This document shows, one piece after another, positions 1 through 14,400 of a stretch of 64,000 nucleotides of DNA. Location of the stretch: positions 2,851,883 through 2,915,882 of the forward strand of contig NW_019091368.1 in assembly GCF_001949145.1 (NCBI RefSeq), written 5' to 3'. The position numbers were made by a program, and so were the translations under genes. The notes under the pieces were generated by a model, which was not told the DNA's origin, made no database searches, and saw only the letters and a program-made list of their open reading frames with translations. The first letter of the stretch is position 1. The number at the start of each line of letters is the position of its first letter. The DNA comes from Acanthaster planci. Lineage: Eukaryota; Echinodermata; Asteroidea; Valvatida; Acanthasteridae.

Positions 1-387
1 CCCCCGATGATATCACCTATATTGAGAAATTGAAGTTTCGACTTGAAAATTGCAATGCATGACGCATTTCCGGTGGTAATTTATTCCATTCTGCCAAAAG
101 CTCTTGGAAATAATGAGAACTTGTAGCAGTCTTTACGTGCGGATGGTTTGATGAAGGAGATTGTTACCTGTTGTCTTGTGGAATGGTTTGGTTTGATCCG
201 GTATGAGTCTGATTGATGGCAACAATTTTGTTGACAGATTTGTAGACGGGAGGGTCGATCCCTGGGCTGCTCTCCGATGTTCCAAGGGCTCCCATTCCAC
301 TTGGGACAGCATTTTGCCGGGTGACGCTCTCCCTCTTTCAAGTTGTGTTGTTGATAAAGACATGTATGGCAGATCGTCGTTGCGGAA
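1..387. other. Unassigned noncoding flank before gap 1
   Basis: I see no gene, RNA or repeat here. The open frames that run into the gap are open only because undetermined bases contain no stop codons. Confidence 0.5.
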
Positions 388-1341
388 NNNNNNNNNNNNN
401 NNNNNNNNNNNNNNNNNNNNNNNNNNNNNNNNNNNNNNNNNNNNNNNNNNNNNNNNNNNNNNNNNNNNNNNNNNNNNNNNNNNNNNNNNNNNNNNNNNNN
501 NNNNNNNNNNNNNNNNNNNNNNNNNNNNNNNNNNNNNNNNNNNNNNNNNNNNNNNNNNNNNNNNNNNNNNNNNNNNNNNNNNNNNNNNNNNNNNNNNNNN
601 NNNNNNNNNNNNNNNNNNNNNNNNNNNNNNNNNNNNNNNNNNNNNNNNNNNNNNNNNNNNNNNNNNNNNNNNNNNNNNNNNNNNNNNNNNNNNNNNNNNN
701 NNNNNNNNNNNNNNNNNNNNNNNNNNNNNNNNNNNNNNNNNNNNNNNNNNNNNNNNNNNNNNNNNNNNNNNNNNNNNNNNNNNNNNNNNNNNNNNNNNNN
801 NNNNNNNNNNNNNNNNNNNNNNNNNNNNNNNNNNNNNNNNNNNNNNNNNNNNNNNNNNNNNNNNNNNNNNNNNNNNNNNNNNNNNNNNNNNNNNNNNNNN
901 NNNNNNNNNNNNNNNNNNNNNNNNNNNNNNNNNNNNNNNNNNNNNNNNNNNNNNNNNNNNNNNNNNNNNNNNNNNNNNNNNNNNNNNNNNNNNNNNNNNN
1001 NNNNNNNNNNNNNNNNNNNNNNNNNNNNNNNNNNNNNNNNNNNNNNNNNNNNNNNNNNNNNNNNNNNNNNNNNNNNNNNNNNNNNNNNNNNNNNNNNNNN
1101 NNNNNNNNNNNNNNNNNNNNNNNNNNNNNNNNNNNNNNNNNNNNNNNNNNNNNNNNNNNNNNNNNNNNNNNNNNNNNNNNNNNNNNNNNNNNNNNNNNNN
1201 NNNNNNNNNNNNNNNNNNNNNNNNNNNNNNNNNNNNNNNNNNNNNNNNNNNNNNNNNNNNNNNNNNNNNNNNNNNNNNNNNNNNNNNNNNNNNNNNNNNN
1301 NNNNNNNNNNNNNNNNNNNNNNNNNNNNNNNNNNNNNNNNN
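388..1341. other. Assembly gap of 954 undetermined bases
   Basis: An unbroken run of N. Nothing can be said about the content, and the flanks (388 side and 1342 side) share no visible repeat that would explain it. Confidence 0.99.
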
Positions 1342-3595
1342 TACTTGTCTGGTTTATAATCTCTAAATTCAACTCATTTAATTAAATTATGAATACATTT
1401 GGATTAGTTATCACATATTAGTATTCTAAAATGCAATTTCTTGATTAAATACTATTAAATGAAATTAAAACTTAGCAACTTATTCCGAAGAAGGGTCCCA
1501 AGCGTACATATTTTGAAGTTTCGCCTTTTCAATCTTGACTATTCTAAATGAAAAGCGCCCTCTGACTCGCAGTTGCTCCGTGGTGGTTGACTGCGCTTCC
1601 GATTGACTGAACCTGAGTGAATATGTGAATTTTCTAGTGGCACAGATTGGGGAACGTTTTTCTTTCAACCCAAATCTATTAAGTTAAGAATCACTGGGGG
1701 AAAGCAGACTTGTTCAGCATTCATGACGTCATAACGACCGATCAAATTCTCAGGTGCCATTTCCTTCTCAGAGTAAAAAAAAAAAATTAATACTACAGTG
1801 GAAAAAAATGAAGTTCTGAACATCTGGAGCTGGAGAGACAAAAAAATATACACACAAAACAATTGTACCAGAATAACAACTTTTTAGTTTGACCTTTGGA
1901 CTTTCCTTTGAACTTTTGCATGAATAAGTTATAAATGACATATTGAAACAAAAAGTGACAGTCCACGGTCGGAAATCAGGGTCAGTTCTTTGGACAATCC
2001 CACCATAATGACTAAAACTTATGCCAACCTCTTTTCATTCTTATTCATTTTCTGATATAGGCCTATAACTTTTCATGAGTTTTTCCGTTTATCAATATTA
2101 TGAATGTTATCAATACATCATATTGACTGTAACAAAGATTTTCACGACCAGGTTAAAATTACCCCTCTAACTCACAGAACACCGACTTTGACCCTGTCTG
2201 GTCACCTTAATTCAAAGTGATGAAATAAACACTCAGGTAACATATTACTAAATAATGATTTAAAGAATCTCGCACACAGTGCATTCCTTTCGTATAACTG
2301 ATTTATAGGCCCTACCAATTATTTTCTCTGTTTATTACTTTTCCAGAGTACTTTACCTTTAATTACACTTAAAAGGTCCTCTTGGTTCAAGACGGCACTT
2401 TTATGCGAACATTAAATGGCATTTGCTTGTCTCTATATTACCTTTCCTATCAGATAAATACGGAACTTTGGAGCTTTGGCAACATTACAAATCGTCTGAA
2501 GAGAAACGCTCTTTGAGCTTAATGCGAAGTTGATTAGCGTTGCCGTGCAAACTGTCGATGTCAGGTCCAAAGAACCTCTTAGTGTTGGTAGGCATATACA
2601 ATGAAATTATTTACAGAGCTGTACGTTCCTTGTTATTTTTAGTCGTAAGACTTATCCCAAAGCAATTTTAGCGACTGATGGGGATAACTGGATACGACTG
2701 CAAGATGAAAAATCCATTGGCTCAGTATACTAGTAGCGTCCAAAGGGGGTGCAAATGCAACGGGTTATACAAATAAACAACAACATGGGGAGACTGTAAA
2801 AGGACAACATCGAAGCGTTAAAGGAATAATAAATGTAAAATCAAGATTCATAAAACAAAACTCTGGCTTCATGCCTGTATATCGATAAAATCGAAATCTA
2901 AGGGAACAAAAATTCCAAAGTACAAAAGTTAAGGTTTGGTTAGTAACACTCGTCCTTATTTACTTATGTGGTTGTTTGTAATTACGTCAAAAACGATAGA
3001 TTTTCATTTACTTGCGAATCTAAAGAATATTCATTTGCATGTTCTATATTTGGTTGACCTTGAGGTAAACGGTAACATCAAAGCTAAAAAACGATATGTC
3101 CACATTTTTATCAGCCTACTCGATAATTTATGCAATCGGTAGCTTCGAACAACGAATCGTAACATCTCTCAGCTTGAATCCCTTTTAAAACAACATGAAA
3201 ACTCAACTCAGTTTTGGTGTTTCTTCTCAAATAATGTCTGACCTTTAAAACTAACTCGAGAGCTTGTGGCAAGCAGAAATTGTAGATACAACGGCTATCT
3301 GTACCACTTGACACGATAAGTCAAGTGGGTTTTATCAATACAACACTTGCTAACATTTCGCAATCTGGCAAACCGGGCATGAAATCAAGAGGAGTCCAGG
3401 ACTGTTCGAGAGGGATTTTCTCAAACGCCACAAAGACTGACCTCCCCTTCCCCCATCCCAAACCAAACACTGTGGAACAGTCATGAGCAAGTTCTTGATT
3501 GCGGGGTCAATCTATACGCGTGGGTTAAATAACTTCCTCTGTGGACAAATCTGGAGAGACAAACGGAGAAGGACCTGCGCAGGCTCACGCGCATG

Positions 3596-3675
3596 CGCAT
3601 TTGGCAAATCATGTCACCCCATTGGAGAGGAGGAATGTAACGCGAATGTAACGCGTGCGTAACGCTTGTTCATGG
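3596..3675 (+). repeat. Short GC-rich dispersed repeat, copy 1
   Basis: The stretch with CATTTGGCAAATCATGTCAC followed by CCCATTGG and AATGTAACGCG is clearly related to 18412-18480 inside a CFAP100 intron, where TTTGGCAAGTCAAGACACCC is followed by TATTGG and AATGTAACGCGTGC. This copy also repeats TGTAACGCG internally. It belongs to no family I can name. Confidence 0.5.
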
Positions 3676-5874
3676 GCATTGTACCACAGCAGTAATGCAA
3701 GATACAGTTGAAAACTGGTTGGAAGTTGGACTTCTAACATCGATTTCAAATCTCCCCCCCCCCCAGGAATTAACAAGCTGGCATGGTAAACTATCAACGC
3801 GGTCCCTTATGTTTCCATCTGACGCACCGGCGTGCTCGTCTGAGCCAGCCCGTTAAACGTTTTGTCCCGTTCAACTTTAGTAGGATTAATAATAAAAGAT
3901 TGCTGCGAAGGTAACAGAAAGATAATAACTGTTTCGGAACATGTGGTATTAAAGGCTTTTTTTAATTCTGGTTTTGCATGTGGCATATAAATGTCTTTAT
4001 ACCGTCCCGAATTTCCATAAGTTTCTTCTAATTAATTTGCCATGCCGATTTTCCTTCGATCAGAGTCCCGAAGCATTCCAAAACTCAGTATCCTCCTTGG
4101 CAAGGTTATGATGATTTTAAGAATTGTGACCTCCCGTTAGAGTTCCCTAAGTAAAGACCGCTTACGCGATGAGCAAAAACCCACGGCACACTGAGATTCG
4201 CAAAAGTAGACGACCTTCAAAACTGCGTCCTTTACATCCCTTTCCAATGACCTGAAAGTCACGCGATGTGCTATTGGGGAGCAGTGGATTATCTTTGAAG
4301 AGCAAGATGTCAAAAGCCACCTTAACTCAGGCACACGTGAACGCAACTTGTATATCCCCAATGCGCAAAGGTTAAATGAGCACAACATATAAGCACTTGA
4401 CCTCTAAGGATCATCTTGCGTATACACACGTACAAGCGACTGGATAATTGCGCAAATTGACAGAAATGGAGGTAACACCGCAGACGGCTCGAGCTTTATA
4501 GCCTCGTTTTCTTCTCGATTGACGGTAGGCCTCACTCCCTAAAGTGAATTCAAATGGTGCAAAAGTTCGTTCAGCGACCGTTTATCGATCCCTCATGTAC
4601 TCTCCTTGGTAAATCAGTGCACAAAATACATTCGGGGTCCCAAGTCTAATCGACCGATGGTTGACTTAATTAGCCGTCGCCGATCGAACTTGGCTTTATC
4701 GGTGCTTTTTACAAAGCAGTCATGTTTGGGCCTATAGTGGAGGCAGGAGGTAACTCTCATCGCTTGAGTGAAGGTACTAGCATACGGCTGCAATTGCTAG
4801 CTTGGCGACCAACAGAAACCACCAGATGTAACTATGACGTCAGTCCTGAAAGAATTCCGAAAACGGTCCCTAAAATAGGCCTACAAAGTATTATAAAACG
4901 ATAACAAAAACCGCTCACACTGTACATTCGTATATGCCGACCATTCTCCTTGGTTCCCAAATTTTCCGTACACATTTACCGAACATTAAATTTGAATAAT
5001 TTAGGACCATTGATATTGACTTGAAAGCCGAGGAAATGTTAACATTTAAGACAGGAGTAGCGGTCAGCATGTGGTCCGTATCGTTTAGCTGTACAGAGCG
5101 ACAAAAGAGGGCTACCACAATATCGGCCATCCTTATAGCACATTTGTCCAAGTCCAATGAAGTGTTCACGATTTATATAAAAAGACCCCACCGCTGGAAA
5201 CGCCAATATTGCTAATGCCATCCTTGTGAAAGAGGCCAAAAGCATTGCAATGGGGGTCTGGCCATATTATTTGTCACGTTCAACTGTTCTCTGTAGACAG
5301 ACCTTCAAGTTTTTGAAGGAGAAAAAGGACGAACCAGGAACTTTTATTGATGTCGCACTTTGTCATCCCAGGCTACCTATAGTTTGAACCAGCCCGACTC
5401 TTTGATGGTTTTCTCTAGGTCAGGTTAAACCACTTTATAGGGTGAAGGATCAAGTCCAAACTTGCCTTTATTTAGACTGAATGGTGGTTGTTATCAGGCA
5501 AGATGCGTCATGTGATCTTTGTCATCCTGACTGGTAGGACTACAATCTTTCTAGAGTTCACAATAAAGGGTTAAGTGGTTGGTGAGCTGTCGATGACGTT
5601 GCGCGTACGCAAGTCTCTAATCAGTTTATCGCTTTGAACAGTCGTATGCATCTCATTAATAATCCAACAATATATAGGCCTACATTTACTTCCATGATAA
5701 CGAGCTTGTGTTAAACTACATCGCTGTTATCAATGTTGTCACAGAATGGCTAGAATTTATTAGCTGACAATTTTTACAGTTTGTCATGGAAAGATTGAGT
5801 CATCGCAATCGTTTTTTTTCTGCACTTAAAAAGTGATTTTCCAACTTGATGGTGTGTGGTGGTAGTGGGGGGTG

Positions 5875-6182
5875 AATAAGCAGTAACATTTTAGACGGGG
5901 AAATCGTGCACTTTTTCCGGGAAATGATGGGAACAATCATGCCACGTGAGGTTGTTGCTCAGATCTTCTAGAAGATTTTCTTGAGAAATTGGTAAACCTT
6001 TGGGGAAAAGATTTTGCAGTGATCGAAAAATAAGCAGTAACATTTTAAAGGAGGGAAATTGCGTGCTTCTTCCGGGAAATGAGAGGAGCAGTCGTGCCAC
6101 GTGAGTTAGTAGTTCAGATCTTCCAGAAAATTTCTTGAGAAATTGGTAAAACTTTGAAGAAAAGATTTTGGTGTGATCAGAA
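5875..6182. repeat. Tandem duplication, two units of 154 bp
   Basis: Unit 1 (5875-6028) and unit 2 (6029-6182) both begin AATAAGCAGTAACATTTTA. They keep the same order of words: TTCCGGGAAATGA, GTGCCACGTGAG or its close variant, CAGATCTTC, and TTGAGAAATTGGTAAA. The copies differ at scattered positions, so the duplication is not very recent. No coding role is visible. Confidence 0.85.
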
Positions 6183-8501
6183 TGTCAGACTTTACCTTTG
6201 TATGTAACTTGTTAGCTTGCAGTTTTACTTATCAAGGCTGTGTATACGTGGTTTATGTTCATGTTTCGTGACCCTCACTGTAAAAGTTCCTCATTAACAG
6301 TGATGTAAATTTGTGCAGGAAATCGTCGAGATGGAGGATGGGGAATGAGGGGGGGGGGGGCGACTTGCCCGGCCATGGAAATTTGAAGGGGGGGGGAACT
6401 GTGACACCATATGACACTATAGGGGGCGATATGCATGATACATATCTACATAATGTTTCTTACATTTTTGCAAAATCTCACACCAGAACGGCATGTTTTG
6501 GCCTGTGGCTTTTTAAAATGTTCTGTCTTTTTTATGTCATTGAATATATTTTAGGTGTTGGGATGCCCGACAAATTCTTCACAGTCCGCCTTATTTTGTT
6601 TTCTCGTCATGAAAAAGCGGGACTGGATGATGAAATAGTCCATCCTTCCCATGGTCAAAAAGTGGAGGTGACGTATCCGCCCCGAACTGAAGTGCATCCA
6701 ATCAGCGAACAGAAAGACAGGTGGTTACAAGCGGGTTCTTGCACGCGTCCTGCGTGTATATATACACACCCCCATCACCCGGATTTACACCCATTCTCAT
6801 CAAAAACTTATTACTGTATAAAAAGAAGTTGCTCGTTGTCTTTCGGTATGTATATATTCTTAAGCAACAATAAGACTTGCGAAATTTTGCAGAAGCGTTC
6901 ATCGAAAATTCGCAATTTCAAGTAGAGTTGACAACTTCAAAACGACAATACCAGGATTGGTAGAGAGGTTTGAACCACGGAACATTTGAAGGTTCCCTTA
7001 AACCTATGCTTTTATCTTCCATTTTCCTCTCAAAATGGAAATATAGCACGCACAAATTGAATGTAATTACGCGGGGAAGTGTGCTACAATCGATGATCAA
7101 AATTTCCATATCTTGAAAAAATCTTGGAGCTGAAGTGTTACCATGATACAGTCACCATAAGAGCCATAAAGAACGCGTTCTTTCTTTGTGCTTTGGAACA
7201 GACACGAGTGTTTGATCAACATGCAAGTTGTAAAATTTGCCCTGTCGAAATGGTTTCAAGTTCCCAGGTGAGTGAAACATCCCAGGGCACACGCAATAAA
7301 TCAATAAAAGTTATCTAATGTGGGGCATTGACGACCAGCTAATATGAAAAAAAAAATTATTTTGCACCGTTTTATGAGAGACCACGTGCACGTAGGCCTA
7401 CATTTTTGGCCCAATTACCGTCGGGGAGCAGAAAGTGGCGGCTATTTTCGACAAACGTCCGGAGAATCTTCAAGCCCCCTCAACTCTTGGCATGAAACTG
7501 TTCAAAATGTTCTTTACAAGGTAAACGCTCTTTCTGATTAAAATTCTGAGCAGGAATTATGTGTTTGAGTATACGAAATTTTGATTGTCGCACGTAATTT
7601 TTTTCATGCAAAGATTGCGCTGGTGATTAAGAATTGCAAAAATCTCTGAAATTCAGCAGCTGTTCACGATAGGAACGGTTAGTTTCATTCGTATGTGTTC
7701 CCGAACTTTATGTCTACGGCCGGCGGCAACTTTAATTGTTTGCTTTAACTTTAATTCAGACAAAAATTAAGAGTGACTTGAGCGTTCCTTTCTCACCATT
7801 TCTTGAACTGCATCGGCATCTTCTTGAGAGATCTTTCTAAGCCTGTCACTTGGTCATACAGTGGGGGTATCTGGAGTCCTTCCCAGGACCAGTGGAAATC
7901 TACAAGAATGAGACTGTGTTCCATTTCAATATAACTTCACACAAAAGTGATTGTTTTGGACGCAACTGGCAGACATATGTAATCGCCTATAGTTTGTGAT
8001 GCAATATTCTGAAGTCATTAAGTTCAAGGTGCACACTATCAGTGCATTCGAAGTCGATCCGAGACTAGTCCACCCAATCCGGTATATTCAATCAAAAGTC
8101 GAGCTCGATAACGAAACAGTTCAGATCACAGCTCCCGTTATATCAACTGCAAACAATCGTGTACATTGCACGGGGTCCTTACCCGAGAACGCAGAGATAA
8201 CGGTGGAATCTGTGTGCCTAATCGTACCCATAGAAAAAAAAATGCTTAATCTCCTTCTGAATAGTTTGGAGGCAATTAAAGGACCAGGTTGTCTCGTTAT
8301 GTTGACGGTATGTTGGAGCTGTACGCAAGATATCGTTTGAAAATGGTTAGATGGGTTAAACCACAATCCAAACTTTTGCGTTTTGAGTACGGGGTAGGTT
8401 AGACAATAATTCAGAATCATTTAAATGTTTCTTTCTGATAATTAAAAGGTTACATGCAAGCACATAATTCTGTAAAGGTAGCCCAATAAGCCTTTTGCGA
8501 G

Positions 8502-8806
8502 TTAATCTGGTACACTGAGTTACCGGTATCTAATTGCACACAAACATAGTAATTTGAATTCCCTTGAGTGAAGGCACTCATGCTATACCACGTGATTTAG
8601 GGCAAGCTTTGCATAGCGACCACCATCTCTGGAATGGACTGGTTCCTTTGTGCTCTTCTTATCCATTGAAAACAGCTGTGTTGGTGCAAGGTGTCAACTA
8701 AGCGAAAGCTTGCCCGAATCACGAGGTACAGCAACTGTGTCTTAAGTATGGAGAATTCAAATTATTATGTTCACATGAATTTAAAGAACTCAGTGTATCA
8801 GATTTT
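8502..8806. mobile_element. Fold-back (long inverted repeat) element
   Basis: The left arm (about 8502-8625) and right arm (about 8688-8806) are inverted copies over more than 100 bp. Paired words include TACACTGAGTT with AACTCAGTGTA, TAATTTGAATTC with GAATTCAAATTA, and GGGCAAGCTTTGC with GCGAAAGCTTGCCC. The central ~60 bp is unpaired. The shape is that of a non-autonomous fold-back or MITE-type element. No open frame is present and the target-site duplication is not clear. Confidence 0.7.
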
Positions 8807-11338
8807 ATTCAAATTAGTCTAACCATGGTTTTTCACGTTATACGCCAGTAACACTCGACGGTAATTTTTCTACATCACCTAACCGTGCCAAGGGGAGAGA
8901 TCATTCTTATATAGCTGCTACTGAACGTATACAGCATTACAGTATTCAGAAGTTCACACTTTATCATGGAAGGGCCTAGGTAACATAGGCAAAGGGAGCT
9001 CAGTCAAAACTGCAATTTTGCAGCGAAATAAACTGTATAATAATTTTTTTCAACAAAACACAATTTAAAAATCATTCTTTCTTGTCGTTCCATTATACTG
9101 ACTTGGAAACGAGGAAAGTATAAGATTTTGACCAAAAAATCGGACAACGTTCACTTTTAGCGGGAACAAGCATATACAGCTAGCTACATGTGTTTAGGAG
9201 CCAGTGTATCATTAAAACAGCATGATAGTCTATTAACTTACTATTGCCCCAAAAGTCTTTAACCTTATCTAATCATATTGTATTTTCGGTAAGAAATAAA
9301 AACCAGTAGGCACTTTCCATCGTCAAGAACAAATTTGGAGATACTATACAGCTTCGATTGTTGCATTGCCGTCACTGTTTTGTTGCTTGAATCATTATCT
9401 TTTACCAAAGAGTATCAGAGCGATTTTAATAGTATCATCGAGATTTTGGGGTGTCTATTGCACCGTTCGTACGCATATACAGCAGTTATACTGTCTCTCA
9501 CACTAGCGAATTCAAGGACAGGGCGCAAACGTTGCCAACGGATCCACAGCGTAAGTAACATCCAATTTGGCCACTCCATGGAGACTTCATGCATGTACTT
9601 CATATCCACGTTACATAATGTGACTCGTGGTAAATCCTTTTATTTTCTTATCACGATATGCTCAAGTGACGTGTTATCTTATACAGCACATTGAATTCCA
9701 CGCATTGTACAATACAAAATCCAATTTACAAAAGCAAAGATAACTGGTGGGAGATATAAAATGTGGAGGTAGAAACGACTTACAGTGAAGTTAGCTCTGA
9801 CTTACTGAACCCAAAACAAAGCAAGCCTTCTGCTTGTCATTGAACACATAAAGGACGAAATACAGCTGCAGTAAGGAACTCCCACCCAACCAACTCCACC
9901 CACCCTAAAGCTTAGCAACGGACACTTATAAGATGGCCAACGTGTCTTGCTCTATGCACATTCCTCAATGACATTGGGGCCTATAACCCCTTCGTTTATA
10001 TCCACTGCATTAATTTCCTGCTTATTTATGGGTCCCGCCAGTCAAAGAATTCTTTGGAGGTGCTACCAGAGAGGACATTGACTTCAGATGCTGAACGGTT
10101 CTTTTTCTACTTGGCTATAAATTGCATCTGAATTATAAACACAAAATCCCAGATGACTCCACACTTTCTCCCTGTTTTCAAACTCTTGTAATTTTTGTTC
10201 TTTTTACCATTGTTTTCAGTGAATACTTTCCCACGTTAAACTGTTACTTGTAACAGCAAATGCCTTTTTAAGCAAAGGCGCACAGACAATAATTTAGGCA
10301 AAGCAAAAAACTATGCACAAAAAGGTTTTTAGCTAAACATCTACAGACGTCTCCCAGGGAGGAAACAACGGATTCTGTCGTTCTACTTCTACCAACTAAA
10401 AGCAGATTCAGTAGAGGCAAGCTTGGGTTTTGCACTTCCTACAGCATTTTATCTACACATGAAACTTTAAAAGAGGAATAAACAGCCATGGAAAGTCTAA
10501 ATTATCCCTTGCCCGGAAGTTCTACAAACTACTCTCGCAGAAAACGCGATCTGTAAATTATAAGAATGAAGCAGCAGCCTTGATATACACACAAACCTCG
10601 GTTTAGGTCCTCCTCTGCCAAACCTTAAGTTCATTTACCACACCAAAAATACAAAAGCGGTAACGTTGGACGAGCGCTTACTTGGCCACTGACGAGCGTA
10701 TATTTGACCATTGTATTTCAGTCAATATTTAAAGCAACTCAGGATATGTAAGCAACCGAGAAAGTCAACAGCCTTTGAAAGGGATCGTGTGTGTTAATAC
10801 ACAGCGATCGCTGTCCTACTTCTATCATCGTACTCAACTTCCCCAAATAATAAGGCCTGGTTCGTGTGAACTCACTGTCACGGGAAAATACAACTCGGCA
10901 AAAAAAAAAAAAAAACGACTTTCAAAAATACTTGATACCTTTCTTTCTCCTCGTAAAAACATATACAACTGCTCAAAGCTTAATACCCGGTGTTTTGTAC
11001 CCAGCACCCAAAACATCACGATGACGATTTCGGAATTCTAGCATTGTGATACACAGATGGAAAGTTCATCTTCTGAAGTTCTTAGCTTAGAGTTTGCGTA
11101 CCAGTTGAAATATACAATGTTTTATGTAAATGAACACAACTTGACAATAACTACTAGAAATTCAATTCAACCTCTCCTCTCAGGAACAGAAATAACAGCT
11201 GTCCAGCCTGGCAAAGTAAAGTTGCTTCGAAGATTTCCCGAACTTCATGTAATGCAGCATACAAAATACGCAGCCCACTTGGACAAAAGGGAAACCCCCC
11301 CCCTAAAAAGGCCGTGTCTTCTGTTTGCACTAACAGCC

Positions 11339-12511
<1,173 letters not shown>

Positions 12512-12730
12512 CTACCGAACAAGTAAGAAAGGGCACTCGAGCAAACAGGCTATCGGTAATGACAATGAGAGCGTTGATGAATGTGAGGGTACCCCTTTGC
12601 CGTTGGAGACTGGTCGGTCGGGGTTCGAGATGTGACAAGACACCGACTGCAGTTAACAGCTGATGTGCTGGTTGGTTATACTCTGTCAAGTGGTTCCCAA
12701 CTTTTCCGTATCCCAGGGCAGCGCGCCTCT

Positions 12731-12760
12731 TATCAGTCAGCTACCAACGACTAAAAATAG
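12731..12760 (-). promoter_or_regulatory. GATA-like and MEF2-like sites upstream of the KLF15-like gene
   Basis: CTTATCAG (GATA consensus on the minus strand) and CTAAAAATAG (perfect MEF2 consensus, 12751-12760) lie within 30 bp of each other, about 230-260 bp upstream of the start codon. The motifs are seen directly; any function is inference. The MEF2-like word could also serve as a TATA-like element. Confidence 0.35.
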
Positions 12761-14125
12761 CTCTGGGTAACACGGGAATGCCGTTGGAACATCTTACAAC
12801 ACCCCGGTCGTCCAATAGCAGTCGACAAGCGCTGATTCTTCCGTCCTATACGCGATCCTGAATTGAAGCAATCCCGCTGCAGTGTTTACACGCTCAGATT
12901 TGTTGACCTTATCAGTTTAAACGACCACTTCGGGTATGTGTGTACCTTGGTCGAGGGTACCAACGCGGGTTATTTATCAAGGCAAGGGGACGAGGATTAT
13001 ACGATACCCTTGTCAATTGGCGATAAGTTCTCGGGGACCCTGGACTCGGTCACAGCCCGGCATGCACAGGCGCAGGACTTAAGTTCCTAACAAAGTTTGT
13101 AGGTTGAGACTCGACGAATAGTTGAAATCGTAGTAAGGGCTACTTGTCAACACTGGCAACAGTTGTTAAGAGCGCTTGTCCGGCCACAGCGTGTTGGTAC
13201 TCCAAGCAAAATAATCGAAATACTGACCCAAGCATTCGAACACGTACGCTTGCCTTGCATCCACTTTCCATTGTTAGCAATCCACTCCGTTGGTCTGCAG
13301 CATTACAATAAATCATACACATATCGGTACCTGAGAAATTTTCTCAATGAACCTGTCGGCGTACCGGCTGGTACCTGATCGATTCAACAGGTCGAAATTG
13401 GTGAAATGAAGGGTTGGGATATTGGTTCCAGGCGGTCGAAGTAAAGGTTTGTCGATCTGCTTTTGCAATCATGGACCGCAATTAGACTAACATGTGGTCC
13501 AAGGAGTACTTTTCTCCCGCTGGCTCGGTCTGATGACTTCTGGCCAACCTGGTATTGGAAGGAGTAATTATTTCCTCGAAAAAGTGAGACATGCTGAGAT
13601 AGCAGACGTTCGCCTCATCACTGCATGATCGTTTGCGATACAAGTTGGAGGAAAAATAACCTGGACGTGTGTGTGCGTCACGGTCTGAGAGTCATTTAGT
13701 GGTCGCTTTGAAACAGTTTGTGTGTCGACTTTGTAGCCAGGCGAATGCCGATCTTCCCTCCTCCATGGTCTAGAAATCGACCAAGTTTTTTTTACTGTAT
13801 CTTCACTCTTAAGGTAACCCCGGCCACCGTCGGAGAACTCACCTGACAGAGTTTTATGGCGGCATGGGGTGAGAGGTTGAAAATCGGGTGTATGTGGTGC
13901 ACTTTGGGGGGTGGGGTGGTAAGCTTACAAGTGCAAGATGATCAAGTGGAATAGCTATGAAGTGTTACAACTCACTACGTTCAGACCACTACGGCCCAAA
14001 TCAACATCCGTTTACTAATTGCGTTTTTCATTTATGTCTCAGAGTTAGGCCTATAAATACATGTGAATGACAGATGGAAAAGGGAGAGTTAAGCTCATAT
14101 ACCTTCTAATCTGTTCATATGGTAT

Positions 14126-14400
14126 GGAGCTTTGTAAGGGCCATCCGACTTGCTGAGATCCAGACTTCTTTTGTGGATTAAGACACTCTGAAAGTTCAGA
14201 TGTCGACATCCTGAGCTATTTTGTTTCGATGATATGCCAAATAACGACGTCATGAAAGTAAAAGATGCGACACCCTGTAACTTGAATGTCGACTTTCCGT
14301 ATTAATTGGAGCTCTGGAAGTGTCATCCGACTTGTTAGGATCCTGGGACATTTATCACAGGATGACGACATTAGAGGCAAGGTGACGACATCTCAGAAAC
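14126..14400. repeat. Direct repeat with 181-bp period
   Basis: TGGAGCTTTGTAAGGGCC, ATCCGACTTGCTGAGATCC at 14126 onward is repeated as TGGAGCTCTGGAAGTGTC, ATCCGACTTGTTAGGATCC at 14307 onward. The first unit contains the 12-base palindrome GATGTCGACATC, and related GACGACAT words recur in the second. It looks like a remnant of a longer satellite-like array. Confidence 0.6.

Larger units (their letters stand above)
1342..11338. other. Gene-poor AT-rich stretch left of the KLF15-like gene
   Basis: About 10 kb in which I recognise no exon or RNA gene. Open frames are short, unlike any protein I know, and often cross homopolymers, for example the G runs near 6350-6395 and the C run near 3757. The stretch contains a 154-bp tandem duplication (5875-6182), a fold-back element (8502-8806) and a short GC-rich repeat (3596-3675). 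Its right end probably holds the 3' UTR of the KLF15-like gene. I could not place its polyadenylation signal with confidence. Confidence 0.5.

Noticed and set aside
203-1385. Long open frames across 203-1385 on both strands
   Set aside because: They are open only because the 954 Ns contain no stop codons.
6311-6925. 204-codon open frame on the plus strand
   Set aside because: Begins in a poly-G stretch, has no recognisable domain, and its composition looks noncoding.
7996-8340. 114-codon open frame on the plus strand
   Set aside because: No known similarity and no splice or promoter context; too little to call a gene.
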